In this document: one piece after another, positions 15,137 to 23,157 of the stretch
Layout: every line of letters begins with the position of its first letter
Numbering within the stretch: position 1 is the first letter of the stretch
Source: Erythrobacteraceae bacterium
GTDB taxonomy: Bacteria; Pseudomonadota; Alphaproteobacteria; Sphingomonadales; Sphingomonadaceae
Reading direction: 5' to 3'
Length of the DNA stretch: 38,570 bases
Assembly (NCBI GenBank): GCA_027489095.1
Contig: JAIYAL010000081.1
Coordinates: 1-38,570, forward strand
Program-made: the position numbers and the translations under genes
Notes under the pieces: model-generated
Database searches by the model: none
What the model was told of the DNA's origin: nothing
What the model saw: the letters and a program-made list of their open reading frames with translations, nothing else

Positions 15137-15565
15137 TCACTCCCCCTTGGGGAAGAAGAACTCGCGCAGGTGTTCGCCGATGCGCGCCGGGCGCAGGGTT
15201 TCGGCGTCGATGCAGCACCATGATGATTGCACTTCGGCCAGCACTTCCTCGCCGCGCTTGATCAGGGTGGAGTAGAACGCGCGCGCGCCGTTGAAGCGTT
15301 CGAGCACGGTCTGGGCGATCACGTCGTCTTCGAGGAAGGCGGGCTTGCGGTAGGTGATCTCGTGCTTCAGTGCGACCCATGCCTTGCTCGCCACGTCCTC
15401 GGCCGGCGCGATCCCGCGCCAGTGGGCCAGCACCGCGTCCTGCACCCAGCCCAGATAGCGCGCATTGTTGACGTGCCCCATGAAATCGATGTCGGCCGGC
15501 TCCACCTTGATCGGGTGGTGGAAGGCGGCGGCGACGGAGGCGATGGGGGGCGAGTTTGCTAACAT
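15137..15565 (-). CDS. Acyl-CoA thioesterase, 4HBT (YbgC-like) family
   Basis: A single hotdog-fold thioesterase of 142 residues. The motif DIDFMGHVNNARYLGWVQDA contains the catalytic Asp and the conserved GHVNN of the 4-hydroxybenzoyl-CoA-thioesterase group. The rest follows the usual pattern (LKHEITYRKPAFLEDDV). The substrate is unknown; relatives hydrolyse short- or medium-chain acyl-CoAs. It ends 18 bp from the convergent HExxH gene, so the two may share termination. The start at 15565 has a weak ribosome binding site. Confidence 0.88.
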   Translation of the reverse strand: MLANSPPIASVAAAFHHPIKVEPADIDFMGHVNNARYLGWVQDAVLAHWRGIAPAEDVASKAWVALKHEITYRKPAFLEDDVIAQTVLERFNGARAFYSTLIKRGEEVLAEVQSSWCCIDAETLRPARIGEHLREFFFPKGE

Positions 15566-15698
15566 GGATGTAAGCTAGCGCAAGATTATGACAAATTCTA
15601 CTCGCACGTGCGCGTAAATCGCCGCAATCTTGCCACGGCAAGGCAAAGATGATTAGGGGGGCCTGACCAAGGGGCCTCGCGCCCACCCCCAAGAACCG

Positions 15699-17141
15699 AT
15701 GGATCCGATCATGGCGAGCCGCCCCCGCACCCTATACGAGAAGATCTGGGACGCGCATGTCGTCGAGACCCGCGATGATGGCACGGCGCTGGTCTATATC
15801 GACCGCCATCTGGTGCACGAGGTAACCAGCCCGCAGGCGTTCGAGGCGCTGCGGATCGCCGGGCGCCCGGTGCGGCGGCCCGAACTGACGCTGGCCGTGC
15901 CTGACCACAACCTGCCGACGACCCCCCGTCTGGATTCGCGCGGGCACCCGCTGCCGATCGCCGATCCTGAAAGCGCTGCCCAGCTCGCCGCGCTAGAAGT
16001 CAACGCCCCCGCCTTTGGCATCCGCTACATCCCCGCGACCGCCAAGGAGCAGGGGATCGTCCACGTGGTCGGCCCCGAACAGGGCTTCTCGCTGCCCGGC
16101 ACCACCATCGTCTGCGGGGATTCGCACACGGCCTGCCACGGCGGGCTGGGCGCGCTGGCCTTCGGGATCGGCACCAGCGAGGTCGAGCACGTGCTGGCGA
16201 CCCAGACCTTGCTGCTCCAGCAGTCCAAGCCGATGGAAGTGCGGGTCGAAGGCGATCTCGGCCCCGGGGTGAGCGCCAAGGATCTGATCCTCCACATCAT
16301 CGGCACCATCGGTGCGGCAGGCGGGAGCGGCTACGTGATCGAATATCGCGGGGCCGTGTTCGCGCGTATGAGCGTGGAAGAGCGTCTCACGGTCTGCAAC
16401 ATGAGCATCGAGGCGGGCGCGCGCGCCGGGCTGATCGCGCCGGATGACACCACCTTCGCCTATCTCAAGGGCCGCCCGATGGCGCCGCAGGGCGCCGAGT
16501 GGGACGCGGCGGTCGCCTATTGGCGCAGCCTCCACACCGATGAAGGCGCGGTGTTCGCCAAATCGGTGGTGATCGACGCCGCCGCCGTCGAGCCCAGCGT
16601 CACCTGGGGCACCAGTCCCGAAGACGTGGTGGCGATCGGTGGCCGCGTCCCCTTCCCTGAAGACTTCGCCGACGAGAGCAAGCGTGTCGCGGCGCAGAAG
16701 AGCCTCGATTACATGGGCCTCACCCCCGGCACACCGATGACCGAAGTGCCGATCGAGAACGTGTTCATCGGCAGCTGCACCAACAGCCGCATCGAAGACC
16801 TGCGCGCCGCCGCCGCGATCCTGAACGGTCGCCGCAAGGCCGATAACGTGCGCTGGGCGATCGTCGTGCCCGGATCGGGTCTGGTCAAGGCGCAGGCCGA
16901 GGACGAAGGGCTCGACAAGGTGTTCATCGACGCAGGCTTCGAATGGCGCGAACCGGGCTGTTCGGCGTGCCTTGGCATGAACCCTGACAAGGTGCCCGCA
17001 GGCGAACGCTGCGCCTCTACCAGCAACCGCAATTTCGTCGGACGGCAGGGGCCGGGCGCGCGCACCCACCTCGTCTCCCCCGCGATGGCGGCGGCGGCGG
17101 CGGTGACGGGGCGGCTCGCCGATGTGCGTACTCTCGTGTGA
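15699..17141 (+). CDS. leuC: 3-isopropylmalate dehydratase large subunit
   Basis: With LeuD it converts 2-isopropylmalate to 3-isopropylmalate in leucine synthesis. The 480-residue protein has the aconitase-family core: [22 protein letters not shown], then the Fe-S ligands in IGSCTNSR and GCSACLGM, and the substrate-binding [12 protein letters not shown]. The length is normal. Two starts are possible, 15699 (MDPI) and 15711 ([11 protein letters not shown]); similarity begins at the latter. Upstream lie two short palindromes, CGCACGTGCG at 15603-15612 and CTTGCC-AC-GGCAAG at 15629-15642, of unknown role. Confidence 0.96.
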   Translation: MDPIMASRPRTLYEKIWDAHVVETRDDGTALVYIDRHLVHEVTSPQAFEALRIAGRPVRRPELTLAVPDHNLPTTPRLDSRGHPLPIADPESAAQLAALEVNAPAFGIRYIPATAKEQGIVHVVGPEQGFSLPGTTIVCGDSHTACHGGLGALAFGIGTSEVEHVLATQTLLLQQSKPMEVRVEGDLGPGVSAKDLILHIIGTIGAAGGSGYVIEYRGAVFARMSVEERLTVCNMSIEAGARAGLIAPDDTTFAYLKGRPMAPQGAEWDAAVAYWRSLHTDEGAVFAKSVVIDAAAVEPSVTWGTSPEDVVAIGGRVPFPEDFADESKRVAAQKSLDYMGLTPGTPMTEVPIENVFIGSCTNSRIEDLRAAAAILNGRRKADNVRWAIVVPGSGLVKAQAEDEGLDKVFIDAGFEWREPGCSACLGMNPDKVPAGERCASTSNRNFVGRQGPGARTHLVSPAMAAAAAVTGRLADVRTLV

Positions 17142-17186
17142 CGCCAGAGGGTTGAAACGCTCCGCTGCAAGGCGCATGGACACGTT

Positions 17187-17366
17187 ATGACTGACAAGCC
17201 CAAATCGAACACCGCCCGCAACGCCGCCATCGCCGCGGCGGGTGCGATCGGATCGGCGGCCATCGCGGCCGCGCTGCTCTATGCCGGCAAACGCAAGAAG
17301 AAGCCCACGGACGAGGCCGGGCAGTCCGGCCCGATTCCCTCGGGCGAGCCCCCGCAAACCGACTGA
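17187..17366 (+). CDS. 59-aa membrane protein between leuC and leuD
   Basis: A short reading frame from the ATG at 17187 to the TGA at 17364-17366. The product begins [12 protein letters not shown], has one Ala/Gly-rich hydrophobic segment ([21 protein letters not shown]), then a basic stop-transfer KRKKK and a Pro-rich tail. It lies between leuC and leuD in the same direction, with 45 bp before and 13 bp after it, so it is almost surely cotranscribed. Similar small proteins between leuC and leuD are sometimes labelled isopropylmalate isomerase in sphingomonads, but nothing in the sequence supports an enzymatic role. Confidence 0.7.
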   Translation: MTDKPKSNTARNAAIAAAGAIGSAAIAAALLYAGKRKKKPTDEAGQSGPIPSGEPPQTD

Positions 17367-17379
17367 GGACGAACGCCCG

Positions 17380-17979
17380 ATGGAACCGCTCACCCGCGTC
17401 GAAGGCCGCGCCATCCCGCTCGGCCTCAAGAACGTCGATACCGACATCATCATCCCGGCCAAGTGGCTCAAGACCATCAGCCGTGAAGGGCTTGGGCAAG
17501 GCGCGTTCGAGGCGCTGCGCGCGGAACCGGGCAATGTCATTGACGACCCTGCCTATGCAGGCGCGAACATTCTCATCGCGGGCGACAATTTCGGCTGCGG
17601 GTCAAGCCGTGAACACGCCGCATGGGCGCTGGGGGACATGGGCATCCGCGTGGTGATCGCGCCGTCTTTCTCGGACATCTTCTCGGGCAACGCGGTCAAG
17701 AACGGGATGCTTCCCGTGGTGCTACCGCAAGGTGCGGTTGACCGGCTGCTCGAAGTGGCGCGCGAGGGGCTGGCGATCAGCGTCGATCTCGAACAGCAGA
17801 CCGTTACCACGCCCTACCAGGACCGCTTCACTTTCACGCTCGATCCGTTCCGGCGCGACTGCCTGCTCGGCGGGCTCGACGAAGTGGGATTGACCATGGC
17901 GCGGGGCGAGGCGATCGGGGGCTTCGAAGCCAGCCGCACCGCCGCCCAGCCGTGGCTGATGCGCGGCACCGCCGCCTAA
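17380..17979 (+). CDS. leuD: 3-isopropylmalate dehydratase small subunit
   Basis: LeuD is the swivelling small subunit partner of LeuC. The 199-residue protein starts [14 protein letters not shown] and carries [14 protein letters not shown] and [17 protein letters not shown], the conserved substrate-binding elements. The ATG at 17380 lies 13 bp after the small membrane-protein gene; the in-frame open stretch upstream overlaps that gene and is not used. Length and motifs are normal for the bacterial LeuD1 type. It completes the leuC-small ORF-leuD cluster. Confidence 0.96.
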   Translation: MEPLTRVEGRAIPLGLKNVDTDIIIPAKWLKTISREGLGQGAFEALRAEPGNVIDDPAYAGANILIAGDNFGCGSSREHAAWALGDMGIRVVIAPSFSDIFSGNAVKNGMLPVVLPQGAVDRLLEVAREGLAISVDLEQQTVTTPYQDRFTFTLDPFRRDCLLGGLDEVGLTMARGEAIGGFEASRTAAQPWLMRGTAA

Positions 17980-18003
17980 GAACAAAAGACAGGGAGAGAC
18001 ATC

Positions 18004-19002
18004 ATGAGAGCCATCCGCACCCACGCCACCGGTGGGCCTGAAACGTTGACGCTTGACGAGATCGAGGCTCCCACTCCCGGCAAGGGCGAAGTGCTGATCG
18101 CGGTGAAGGCCTGCGCGATCAACTATCCCGACGGGCTGATGCTGCGCGACATGTACCAGTTCAAGCCCGCCCGCCCGTTCTCGCCCGGCGGCGAAATCAG
18201 CGGCGTGATCGAGGCCCTCGGCGAAGGTGTCGAGGGCTTTGCGGTGGGTGACAAGGTGCTTGCCGGGATCGGCAATGGCGGGCTGGCTGAAAAGGTCGTG
18301 GTGCCCGCCGGACGTATGTTCGCGGTGCCCGATGGCGTGCCCTTCGAGAAGGCCGCCTCGCTGCTGATGACCTACGGCACCACGATCCACGGCCTCAAGG
18401 ATCGCGGGCACATCAAGGCGGGCGACACCGTGCTGATCCTCGGCGCGGCGGGCGGCGTGGGGCTTTCGGCGGTCGAGCTTGCCAAGGCTTTTGGCGCACG
18501 CGTGGTGGCCGCGGTGTCTTCCGAGGCCAAGGGCGAAGTGGCGAAACAGGCCGGGGCCGATGCGGTGGTGATCTACCCGCGTGAGGCGATGGACAAGGAC
18601 GCCTCCAAGGCGCTCGCCGAAGCTTTCAAGGCAGCGTGCGGCCCGAACGGCGCGAACATCGTCTACGACATTGTTGGCGGACAATATTCCGAGCCTGCCT
18701 TGCGCGCCATCGCCTGGGAGGGCCGCTTCCTGGTGGTTGGCTTCCCGGCCGGGATCGCCAAGATGCCGCTCAATCTCACCCTGCTGAAGTCCTGCGACAT
18801 CTGCGGCGTGTTCTGGGGCGCCTTCACCGCGCGCGAGCCCGAGGCCTTCCGCGCGCAGGTGGACGAGCTGTTCGCGCTGATGCAGTCGGGCAAGATCGAC
18901 CCGCTGGTGTCCGAGACCTTCCCCCTCGCCCGCGCGGGCGATGCCATCGCCAAGCTGGAAGCGCGCGAGGCAGTCGGCAAGCTGGTGGTGACAATGGATT
19001 GA
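18004..19002 (+). CDS. NADPH:quinone oxidoreductase-like protein (zinc-free MDR family)
   Basis: A 332-residue medium-chain dehydrogenase/reductase. The N-terminal GroES-like domain contains CAINYPDGLMLRDMYQ and FSPGGEISGVIEALG; the C-terminal Rossmann domain has ILGAAGGVGLSAVELAKAFGARVVA. Catalytic-zinc ligands of alcohol dehydrogenases are absent, which points to the QOR-like, NADPH-using branch. The true substrate (quinone, enone or acyl-CoA) cannot be told. It lies 24 bp after leuD and may be cotranscribed, though no pathway link is known. Confidence 0.88.
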   Translation: MRAIRTHATGGPETLTLDEIEAPTPGKGEVLIAVKACAINYPDGLMLRDMYQFKPARPFSPGGEISGVIEALGEGVEGFAVGDKVLAGIGNGGLAEKVVVPAGRMFAVPDGVPFEKAASLLMTYGTTIHGLKDRGHIKAGDTVLILGAAGGVGLSAVELAKAFGARVVAAVSSEAKGEVAKQAGADAVVIYPREAMDKDASKALAEAFKAACGPNGANIVYDIVGGQYSEPALRAIAWEGRFLVVGFPAGIAKMPLNLTLLKSCDICGVFWGAFTAREPEAFRAQVDELFALMQSGKIDPLVSETFPLARAGDAIAKLEAREAVGKLVVTMD

Positions 19003-19025
19003 TGCTGGCGGTGGGCGGCCAGAAT

Positions 19026-19047
19026 GCGGCTTCCCGCTTGAAGCCGC
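19026..19047 (+). terminator. Hairpin after the quinone-oxidoreductase-like gene
   Basis: GCGGCTTC and GAAGCCGC form an 8-bp perfect stem with a 6-base loop, 23 bp after the stop at 19002. The sequence after it is GC-rich, without a T run, so its efficiency as an intrinsic terminator is doubtful. Confidence 0.35.
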
Positions 19048-19101
19048 GCGCGCTGCGCTTTATCGCATGAGACGGATCGTAGCCGGAGGGACACACAAGC
19101 A

Positions 19102-19425
19102 ATGACCGACTTCAAGGATCGCGAACGCGCCGAGGAGGCCCACTTCGCGCTCGAGGAGGAAACCGCCTTCCGCATCATCGCCCGCCGCAACCGGCTGCTT
19201 GGCGAATGGGCCGCAGGGCTGATGAAGCTGACGCCAGAGGAAACCGATTCCTATCGCAAGGCGGTGGTGCAGGCCGAGTTCGAGGAATCGGGCGATGAAG
19301 ACGTGGTGCGCAAGCTGCTCGGCGATCTTACCGCCGCGCAGATCGATGTCAGCGAAGCCGACATCCGCGCGCGGCTCGCCGAAATGGCGATCGAGTCGCG
19401 TCGCCAGCTGCTCGGCGAGGTCTGA
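19102..19425 (+). CDS. ATPase inhibitor subunit zeta (DUF1476)
   Basis: In alphaproteobacteria the zeta subunit blocks ATP hydrolysis by the F1-ATPase. The 107-residue, highly charged, helical protein begins MTDFKDRERAEEAHFALEEE, the inhibitory N-terminal region, and continues FRIIARRNRLLGEWAAGLM, both characteristic of DUF1476. GGAGGG lies upstream of the ATG. bolA follows 4 bp after the stop and grxD after that, an arrangement common in this class. No regulatory site is seen. Confidence 0.9.
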   Translation: MTDFKDRERAEEAHFALEEETAFRIIARRNRLLGEWAAGLMKLTPEETDSYRKAVVQAEFEESGDEDVVRKLLGDLTAAQIDVSEADIRARLAEMAIESRRQLLGEV

Positions 19426-19429
19426 TCTC

Positions 19430-19663
19430 ATGCCAATGCGCGCCGCCGACATCGAAGCCGCCATCCTCGCCGCCCTGCCGGGCGCGAGCGTCGCGCTCAA
19501 GGATCTTGCGGGCGATGACGATCACTGGGCAGCGACCGTCACCGCACCGCAATTCGCCGGGCTGAGCCGCGTCGCGCAGCACAAGCTGGTCTACGCCGCC
19601 TTCGGCGGCCGGATGGGCGGCGAGCTGCACGCCTTGCAAGTCACCACCGTGGTCCCCACGTAA
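19430..19663 (+). CDS. BolA-family protein
   Basis: BolA proteins pair with CGFS glutaredoxins to bind [2Fe-2S] clusters in iron sensing or cluster delivery. The 77-residue protein has the fold signature ending in the helix-turn region GLSRVAQHKLVYAAFGGRMGGELHALQV. A conserved His (QHKLVY) suits a cluster ligand. It begins 4 bp after the DUF1476 stop and is followed by the partner grxD 49 bp later. The ATG at 19430 gives the usual size; a second Met two codons on is possible. Confidence 0.9.
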   Translation: MPMRAADIEAAILAALPGASVALKDLAGDDDHWAATVTAPQFAGLSRVAQHKLVYAAFGGRMGGELHALQVTTVVPT

Positions 19664-19712
19664 CCCGCAACGCAAACCGCACCATCATCTCCTGTCAGGG
19701 GCGCCAGCCAAA

Positions 19713-20042
19713 ATGACCGACGTCAATTCGCGCATTTCCGATCTCGTCACCAGCAATGACGTGGTGTTGTTCATGAAGGGCACCCCGCTGTTCCCGCAAT
19801 GCGGCTTTTCCAGCCGCGCGATCGCGATCCTCGATCATTGCGGCGTCGCCTTTGAAAGCGTCGACGTGCTGCAGGACATGGAAGTCCGTCAGGGAATCAA
19901 GAGCTTCTCCGACTGGCCGACGATCCCCCAGCTTTACGTCAAGGGCGAGTTCGTCGGCGGCAGCGACATCATGATGGAGATGTTCGAGGCCGGCGAGCTG
20001 CAACAGCTCCTCGACGAAAGCGGCGTCACCAAGGCCGGTTGA
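19713..20042 (+). CDS. grxD: Monothiol glutaredoxin, CGFS type
   Basis: A 109-residue Grx4-type protein that carries [2Fe-2S] clusters and transfers them with BolA. The active site CGFS (Cys30) lies in GTPLFPQCGFSSRA. The other glutathione-binding elements WPTIPQLYVKGEFVGGSDI are present. It directly follows bolA. After its stop a small stem (CCGCGC-CTT-GCGCGG, 20054-20068) precedes a T-rich stretch and may end the transcript. Confidence 0.95.
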   Translation: MTDVNSRISDLVTSNDVVLFMKGTPLFPQCGFSSRAIAILDHCGVAFESVDVLQDMEVRQGIKSFSDWPTIPQLYVKGEFVGGSDIMMEMFEAGELQQLLDESGVTKAG

Positions 20043-20053
20043 TCGGACGCGCG

Positions 20054-20083
20054 CCGCGCCTTGCGCGGGGTTGCGAATTCTTC
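20054..20083 (+). terminator. Weak candidate terminator after grxD
   Basis: A 6-bp perfect stem (20054-20059 with 20063-20068, 3-base loop) about 12 bp after the grxD stop, followed by mixed sequence and then TTCTTCTTCT. The stem is short and the T run is separated from it. Confidence 0.3.
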
Positions 20084-20174
20084 TTCTCGACATTGCCAAT
20101 GGCGTGCCGCTTGGCGCGCGCGGGTCTCGCCCGGCGTGATCTGGGCGCCGTGCGCAGCCTTGCCGTTTCGTGCC

Positions 20175-20220
20175 AAGGGTGCGTTAGGGTGGCCTTAGGG
20201 GTGCCCTAGGGTGCCTTTAG
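20175..20220 (+). repeat. Phased GGGTG-rich short repeats near parS
   Basis: About four degenerate copies of a GGGTGCCTTAG-like unit are spaced 11-12 bp apart (for example GGGTGGCCTTAG, GGGTGCCCTAG, GGGTGCCTTTAG). This is close to helical phase. They lie 70 bp before a parS site in the same gene-free region. The role is unknown. Confidence 0.5.
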
Positions 20221-20289
20221 ACCCCGCTTGGGGGCCCCTTGCGGGCCATTGCTGCGCATTTTTTGCGTCTTTTGGCACCGGATCGGCAA

Positions 20290-20305
20290 TGTTTCACGTG
20301 GAACA
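20290..20305 (+). promoter_or_regulatory. parS site 1 (ParB-binding centromere element)
   Basis: TGTTTCACGTGGAACA differs at one position from the fully palindromic bacterial parS consensus TGTTTCACGTGAAACA. It lies in a region without protein genes. Its exact reverse complement occurs at 31265-31280. ParB loading at such sites directs chromosome segregation, and they cluster near the replication origin. Confidence 0.88.
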
Positions 20306-20349
20306 TTGAGTGAACCTTGTGCCGCATCGCAGCTGACGGGCCAGACAAG

Positions 20350-20383
20350 AAAAAAGCGCTCCGCAGGACCAGTGCGGAGCGCT
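20350..20383 (-). terminator. Strong Rho-independent terminator (minus strand)
   Basis: Arms AGCGCTCCGCA / TGCGGAGCGCT (20355-20365 and 20373-20383), 7-base loop, followed on the minus strand by TTTTTTC. In the plus direction it is followed only by CTTTGTTG, so it acts mainly on minus-strand transcripts. No annotated minus-strand protein gene lies upstream of it. Confidence 0.85.
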
Positions 20384-20450
20384 CTTTGTTGATCGGGGAG
20401 GCGCAACCCGGAGACCAGTGGGTCGCGCCTCTCGTCGAAGACCATTGGGA
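20350..20450 (-). ncRNA. Candidate small RNA with two hairpins and a poly-U terminator
   Basis: On the minus strand, a TATAAG box (20457-20462) is followed by about 100 nt with two hairpins. The first (20398-20431) has 7 bp, a 1x1 mismatch and 4 bp, with a 10-base loop. The second (20355-20383) has an 11-bp perfect stem and a 7-base loop, and is followed by six T, a textbook intrinsic terminator. UGGUC occurs three times: in the 5' single strand (20440-20444) and in both loops (20413-20417, 20367-20371). No -35 box of good quality is seen. The reading frame through it continues past the terminator and parS, so it is not a protein gene. Confidence 0.6.
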
Positions 20451-20633
20451 CCGCAACTTATAATGCATGGCCCGTGCCAAACTTGTGAAAGCACGTAATT
20501 CTGCGGTTTTTCCGGTCGGCGCAAGCTGGGAGCGGCGGGGAAGTGTAAAGCAGGCCGACACTTCCTCTCCAAAGCGGCAGGAGCGCGCCTAGGCACTTGG
20601 CAAGCGCCTGCCGCAGGGCCATCCTTTGCCGCA

Positions 20634-21416
20634 ATGACCAGCGATTCCCGCCCCCAAGGCATCCCCGCCGCGACCATCATCATCTTCCGCAACGCCGGGG
20701 ACGGCGGCGCGCCCGAAGTGCTGATGACCGTCCGCTCCCGCGAGATGTCCTTTGCCGGCGGAATGGCGGTGTTTCCCGGGGGGCGGGTGGATCCGGCGGA
20801 CTATGCCCTCGGCGAATTGGTCGCTGCCCAACACGGCCTCGCGCCGGACGAGGCGGCCCACCAGATCGCTGCGGTGCGCGAAACGCTCGAGGAGACGGGC
20901 CTTGCACTGGGGCTGGCAGGCGCGATCGACGCCGCCAGTGCCACGGCGGCAAGGGCAATGCTGAACGAGACGGGCGCCCTTGCCCCGGTGCTCGAAGCCT
21001 TCGGCTGGCAGCTCGACCTTGCCCAGATCACGCCCTTTGCCCGCTGGTTTCCCAAGAACGAGGCAATCACCCGGGTTTACGATACGCGCTTCTACCTCGC
21101 CAATCTCGGTACGGGCGCGGTCGAGGTGTCGATCGACCATTCGGAGAACACCCTCTTGTTCTGGACCTCCGCAAAGGCTGCGCTCGAGGCGGCGGAGCGC
21201 GGCGAGATCAAGGTGATCTTCCCGACCCGCCGCAATCTTGAGCGGCTTGCGCTGTTCGCCAGCTACGAGGAGGCACGCGCGCAGGCGGAGGCCATCCCGG
21301 TAAAGACGATCATGCCGCGCGTGGTTGAGCAGGACGGCAAGCCGTGGCTCACCATCCTCAGTGACGCGGGCTACCCGGTCACCGCCGAGCTGCTCGAGAC
21401 TGTCGCACGGGGATAG
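20634..21416 (+). CDS. NUDIX hydrolase (NUDT19-like arrangement)
   Basis: NUDIX enzymes cleave nucleoside diphosphates linked to other groups. The 260-residue protein has an N-terminal beta strand region (ATIIIFRNAG), then MAVFPGGRVDPADY, an inserted helical segment, and AAVRETLEETGLAL, the REx2EExG core. The insert of about 25 residues between the GG and REx2EE parts resembles coenzyme A-diphosphatase-like NUDT19/NUDT7 relatives; the substrate remains a guess. It lies downstream of the divergent small-RNA candidate. It ends 33 bp from the convergent DUF1223 gene. Confidence 0.85.
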   Translation: MTSDSRPQGIPAATIIIFRNAGDGGAPEVLMTVRSREMSFAGGMAVFPGGRVDPADYALGELVAAQHGLAPDEAAHQIAAVRETLEETGLALGLAGAIDAASATAARAMLNETGALAPVLEAFGWQLDLAQITPFARWFPKNEAITRVYDTRFYLANLGTGAVEVSIDHSENTLLFWTSAKAALEAAERGEIKVIFPTRRNLERLALFASYEEARAQAEAIPVKTIMPRVVEQDGKPWLTILSDAGYPVTAELLETVARG

Positions 21417-21449
21417 CGCCAGCGCCTCGACCGGGCTCGTCGGGCAGGT

Positions 21450-22220
21450 TTAGGAAAGCCAACGCGCCGCCAGCACCTTGCCGCCGCCCGGCTGCCGCAG
21501 CACCACCGCATAGCGATCCGCACCGGGGACCGCGAGCTGTGCCGGGCTGACGACGATGCTCGCCTTGCCGCCGTTCCATCCCGCCAGCTTGCGCTCGGCG
21601 CGTAGGACGTTGGCATAGCCGACCCTTCGCCCGCCGTTCTCGCCGCTGCCGATCACCACCTCGACATGGCGCGTCACTGCGACCAGCACGAGTTCAGCCG
21701 CGCCTGCGCCTGCGCCTGTGCCCGCAAGGTCGACGGCATAACCCGCCTCGCCCTGCTTGACGACGCGGATCGCCGCATCGCCGGATGCAGCGTAGCGCGC
21801 GATCCCGGCTGTCACGTCCTCGGCGCGCGAGCCGACCGCGCCGAAGCTGCCGTTGACCACGACTTGGGGCGTGTAGATCCCATTGTATCCCGCAAGCCCG
21901 GCCTGCGTATAGTTCTGCTGCAAGGCGGTGTTGCTCTCGCGCGCCAGCGTATCCTTCCAGCCGAGCCTGTCCCAATAGGTCACTGGCCGCGAGATCACCA
22001 CCAGACCCGGCTCGCGCGCCAGCCTTGCGGCCAGCGCGTCGGCAGGCGGGCAGGAGGAGCAGCCCTGACTCGTGAAGACCTCGACCAGCACCGGCTTGCC
22101 CACTGTAGCGGCGATGGGCGTGTCGGCGGTGGGCGGGTGTCCGTGCGGCAGGGCGAGCGCAGCGCCGCCAAGCACGGCAAGGCCGCCGACAAAAAGAAGC
22201 AGGGGTCGGGTGCGGGTCAT
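21450..22220 (-). CDS. DUF1223 exported protein with thioredoxin-like CxxC motif
   Basis: A 256-residue protein with an N-terminal signal segment (LLLFVGGLAVLGGAALAL) and the DUF1223 signature VLVEVFTSQGCSSCPPADAL (Cys54 and Cys57). The remaining part has conserved TYWDRLGWKD and YTPQVVVNG, both typical. The family is of thioredoxin-like fold and probably acts in the periplasm on disulfides, but its activity is not established. A Gly/Ala-rich insert (AGTGAGAGA) comes from a short DNA repeat. A 112-bp gap separates it from the upstream bestrophin-like gene. Confidence 0.88.
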   Translation of the reverse strand: MTRTRPLLLFVGGLAVLGGAALALPHGHPPTADTPIAATVGKPVLVEVFTSQGCSSCPPADALAARLAREPGLVVISRPVTYWDRLGWKDTLARESNTALQQNYTQAGLAGYNGIYTPQVVVNGSFGAVGSRAEDVTAGIARYAASGDAAIRVVKQGEAGYAVDLAGTGAGAGAAELVLVAVTRHVEVVIGSGENGGRRVGYANVLRAERKLAGWNGGKASIVVSPAQLAVPGADRYAVVLRQPGGGKVLAARWLS

Positions 22221-22332
22221 AGGCAGGGCATCCTCGTTGGATCTTGCAACGGGGGTTCGCGCCGCGATGCGTTCGGGTTACGCGCCGCACAGGGGGAATT
22301 CCGACGCCGCTCTCGCGCGCTGCCGATGCGCG

Positions 22333-23154
22333 CTACGGAATGCCGGTTGCACGGGCCTCCCGCTCCAGCGCCTTGACCGTCTGCGCGAACGGCGTCTGAT
22401 CGACCACGATCGCGCCGGCGCGCGGACGGTCGAGATCGAGGATCACCCCGAAGGCGAGACTGACGAGCAGGTAGAGCGTCGTCGAGGCAACCCGGTGGCG
22501 CGCGCGCGCACCTGTAAGCGCGTATCCCAGCATCGCTGCGGAAATGACGGCATAGACGGCGAGCAGCCACAACACGCGGGGCGGAAGGTGCGCCTGCGAC
22601 AGCGCATCGCGGCGCACGGCGGTGTCCTCGAGCGTGTCATAGGCCCCGGCCAGCGCCACATGGAGCGGGCCGCCAGTGCCCTCCCGCAACACGGCGCGCA
22701 CCTTGGCCGCCACGGGGGCGCGCAAGTCAGCGGCTGCCTGCGCGGCGGAAAGACGCTCCGGCCCGTCGGCAATTTCCGCCGCCGCCAGCCGGGCCCCGCC
22801 ATAGGCGGCAAGATCCGCCTTGAGCCCACGTGCCAGATCCTGCGGCAGACCATCGGCGAGCATCGCGAGGTAACCGATCGCGCTGGTTTCCTGAAGCATC
22901 AGGTCGCGCCGGTCCTCGAGCCGGTTCAACGCCATCGAAAATGAAAAGCCCATCAGCAAGGCCAACAGGCCGAGCACGCCCGAGAGGATGAAGCCCTCAT
23001 CACTGCCCAGCCCGGCCTCGTCGCCCGCCTTGGACAGCAGACGTCCGTGCAGCCGCATGCCCAGTTCATGCGCAGCGATCATCGCCAGCAGAAGCACCAC
23101 CACCACCACGACAAGCGGCCACGTCCAGAATGCGTCCAAGATGTCCCCCATCAT
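22333..23154 (-). CDS. Bestrophin-like (DUF4239) membrane protein directly behind tRNA-Arg
   Basis: A 273-residue protein with two N-terminal membrane helices (LVVVVVVLLLAMIAAHELG, then GVLGLLALLMGFSFSMAL) followed by NRLEDRRDLMLQETSAIG, the signature of the bestrophin-like DUF4239 family. A cytoplasmic helical stretch and two C-terminal membrane helices follow. Channel activity is suggested by the family name but is not shown. The ATG at 23154 (or 23151) is only 3 bp after the CCA end of tRNA-Arg on the same strand and has no Shine-Dalgarno, so the processed mRNA would be nearly leaderless. Confidence 0.82.
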   Translation of the reverse strand: MMGDILDAFWTWPLVVVVVVLLLAMIAAHELGMRLHGRLLSKAGDEAGLGSDEGFILSGVLGLLALLMGFSFSMALNRLEDRRDLMLQETSAIGYLAMLADGLPQDLARGLKADLAAYGGARLAAAEIADGPERLSAAQAAADLRAPVAAKVRAVLREGTGGPLHVALAGAYDTLEDTAVRRDALSQAHLPPRVLWLLAVYAVISAAMLGYALTGARARHRVASTTLYLLVSLAFGVILDLDRPRAGAIVVDQTPFAQTVKALEREARATGIP

Positions 23155-23157
23155 CGG

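Larger units (their letters stand above)
20043..20633. other. Gene-free region between grxD and the NUDIX gene
   Basis: About 590 bp with no credible protein gene. In order it holds a weak grxD terminator, phased GGGTG repeats, parS site 1, a strong minus-strand terminator and the small-RNA candidate with its TATAAG box. The NUDIX promoter is presumably in the last 170 bp, where I recognise no clear motif. Confidence 0.7.

Noticed and set aside
15603..15612. CGCACGTGCG palindrome before leuC as a third parS
   Set aside because: It shares only the CACGTG core; the flanking TGTTt/aAACA arms of parS are missing. It may be an operator for leuC.
20206..20445. Minus-strand open frame through the small-RNA, terminator and parS region
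   Set aside because: It reads through a strong terminator and a parS site and has no ribosome binding site or protein similarity; the structures explain the sequence better.
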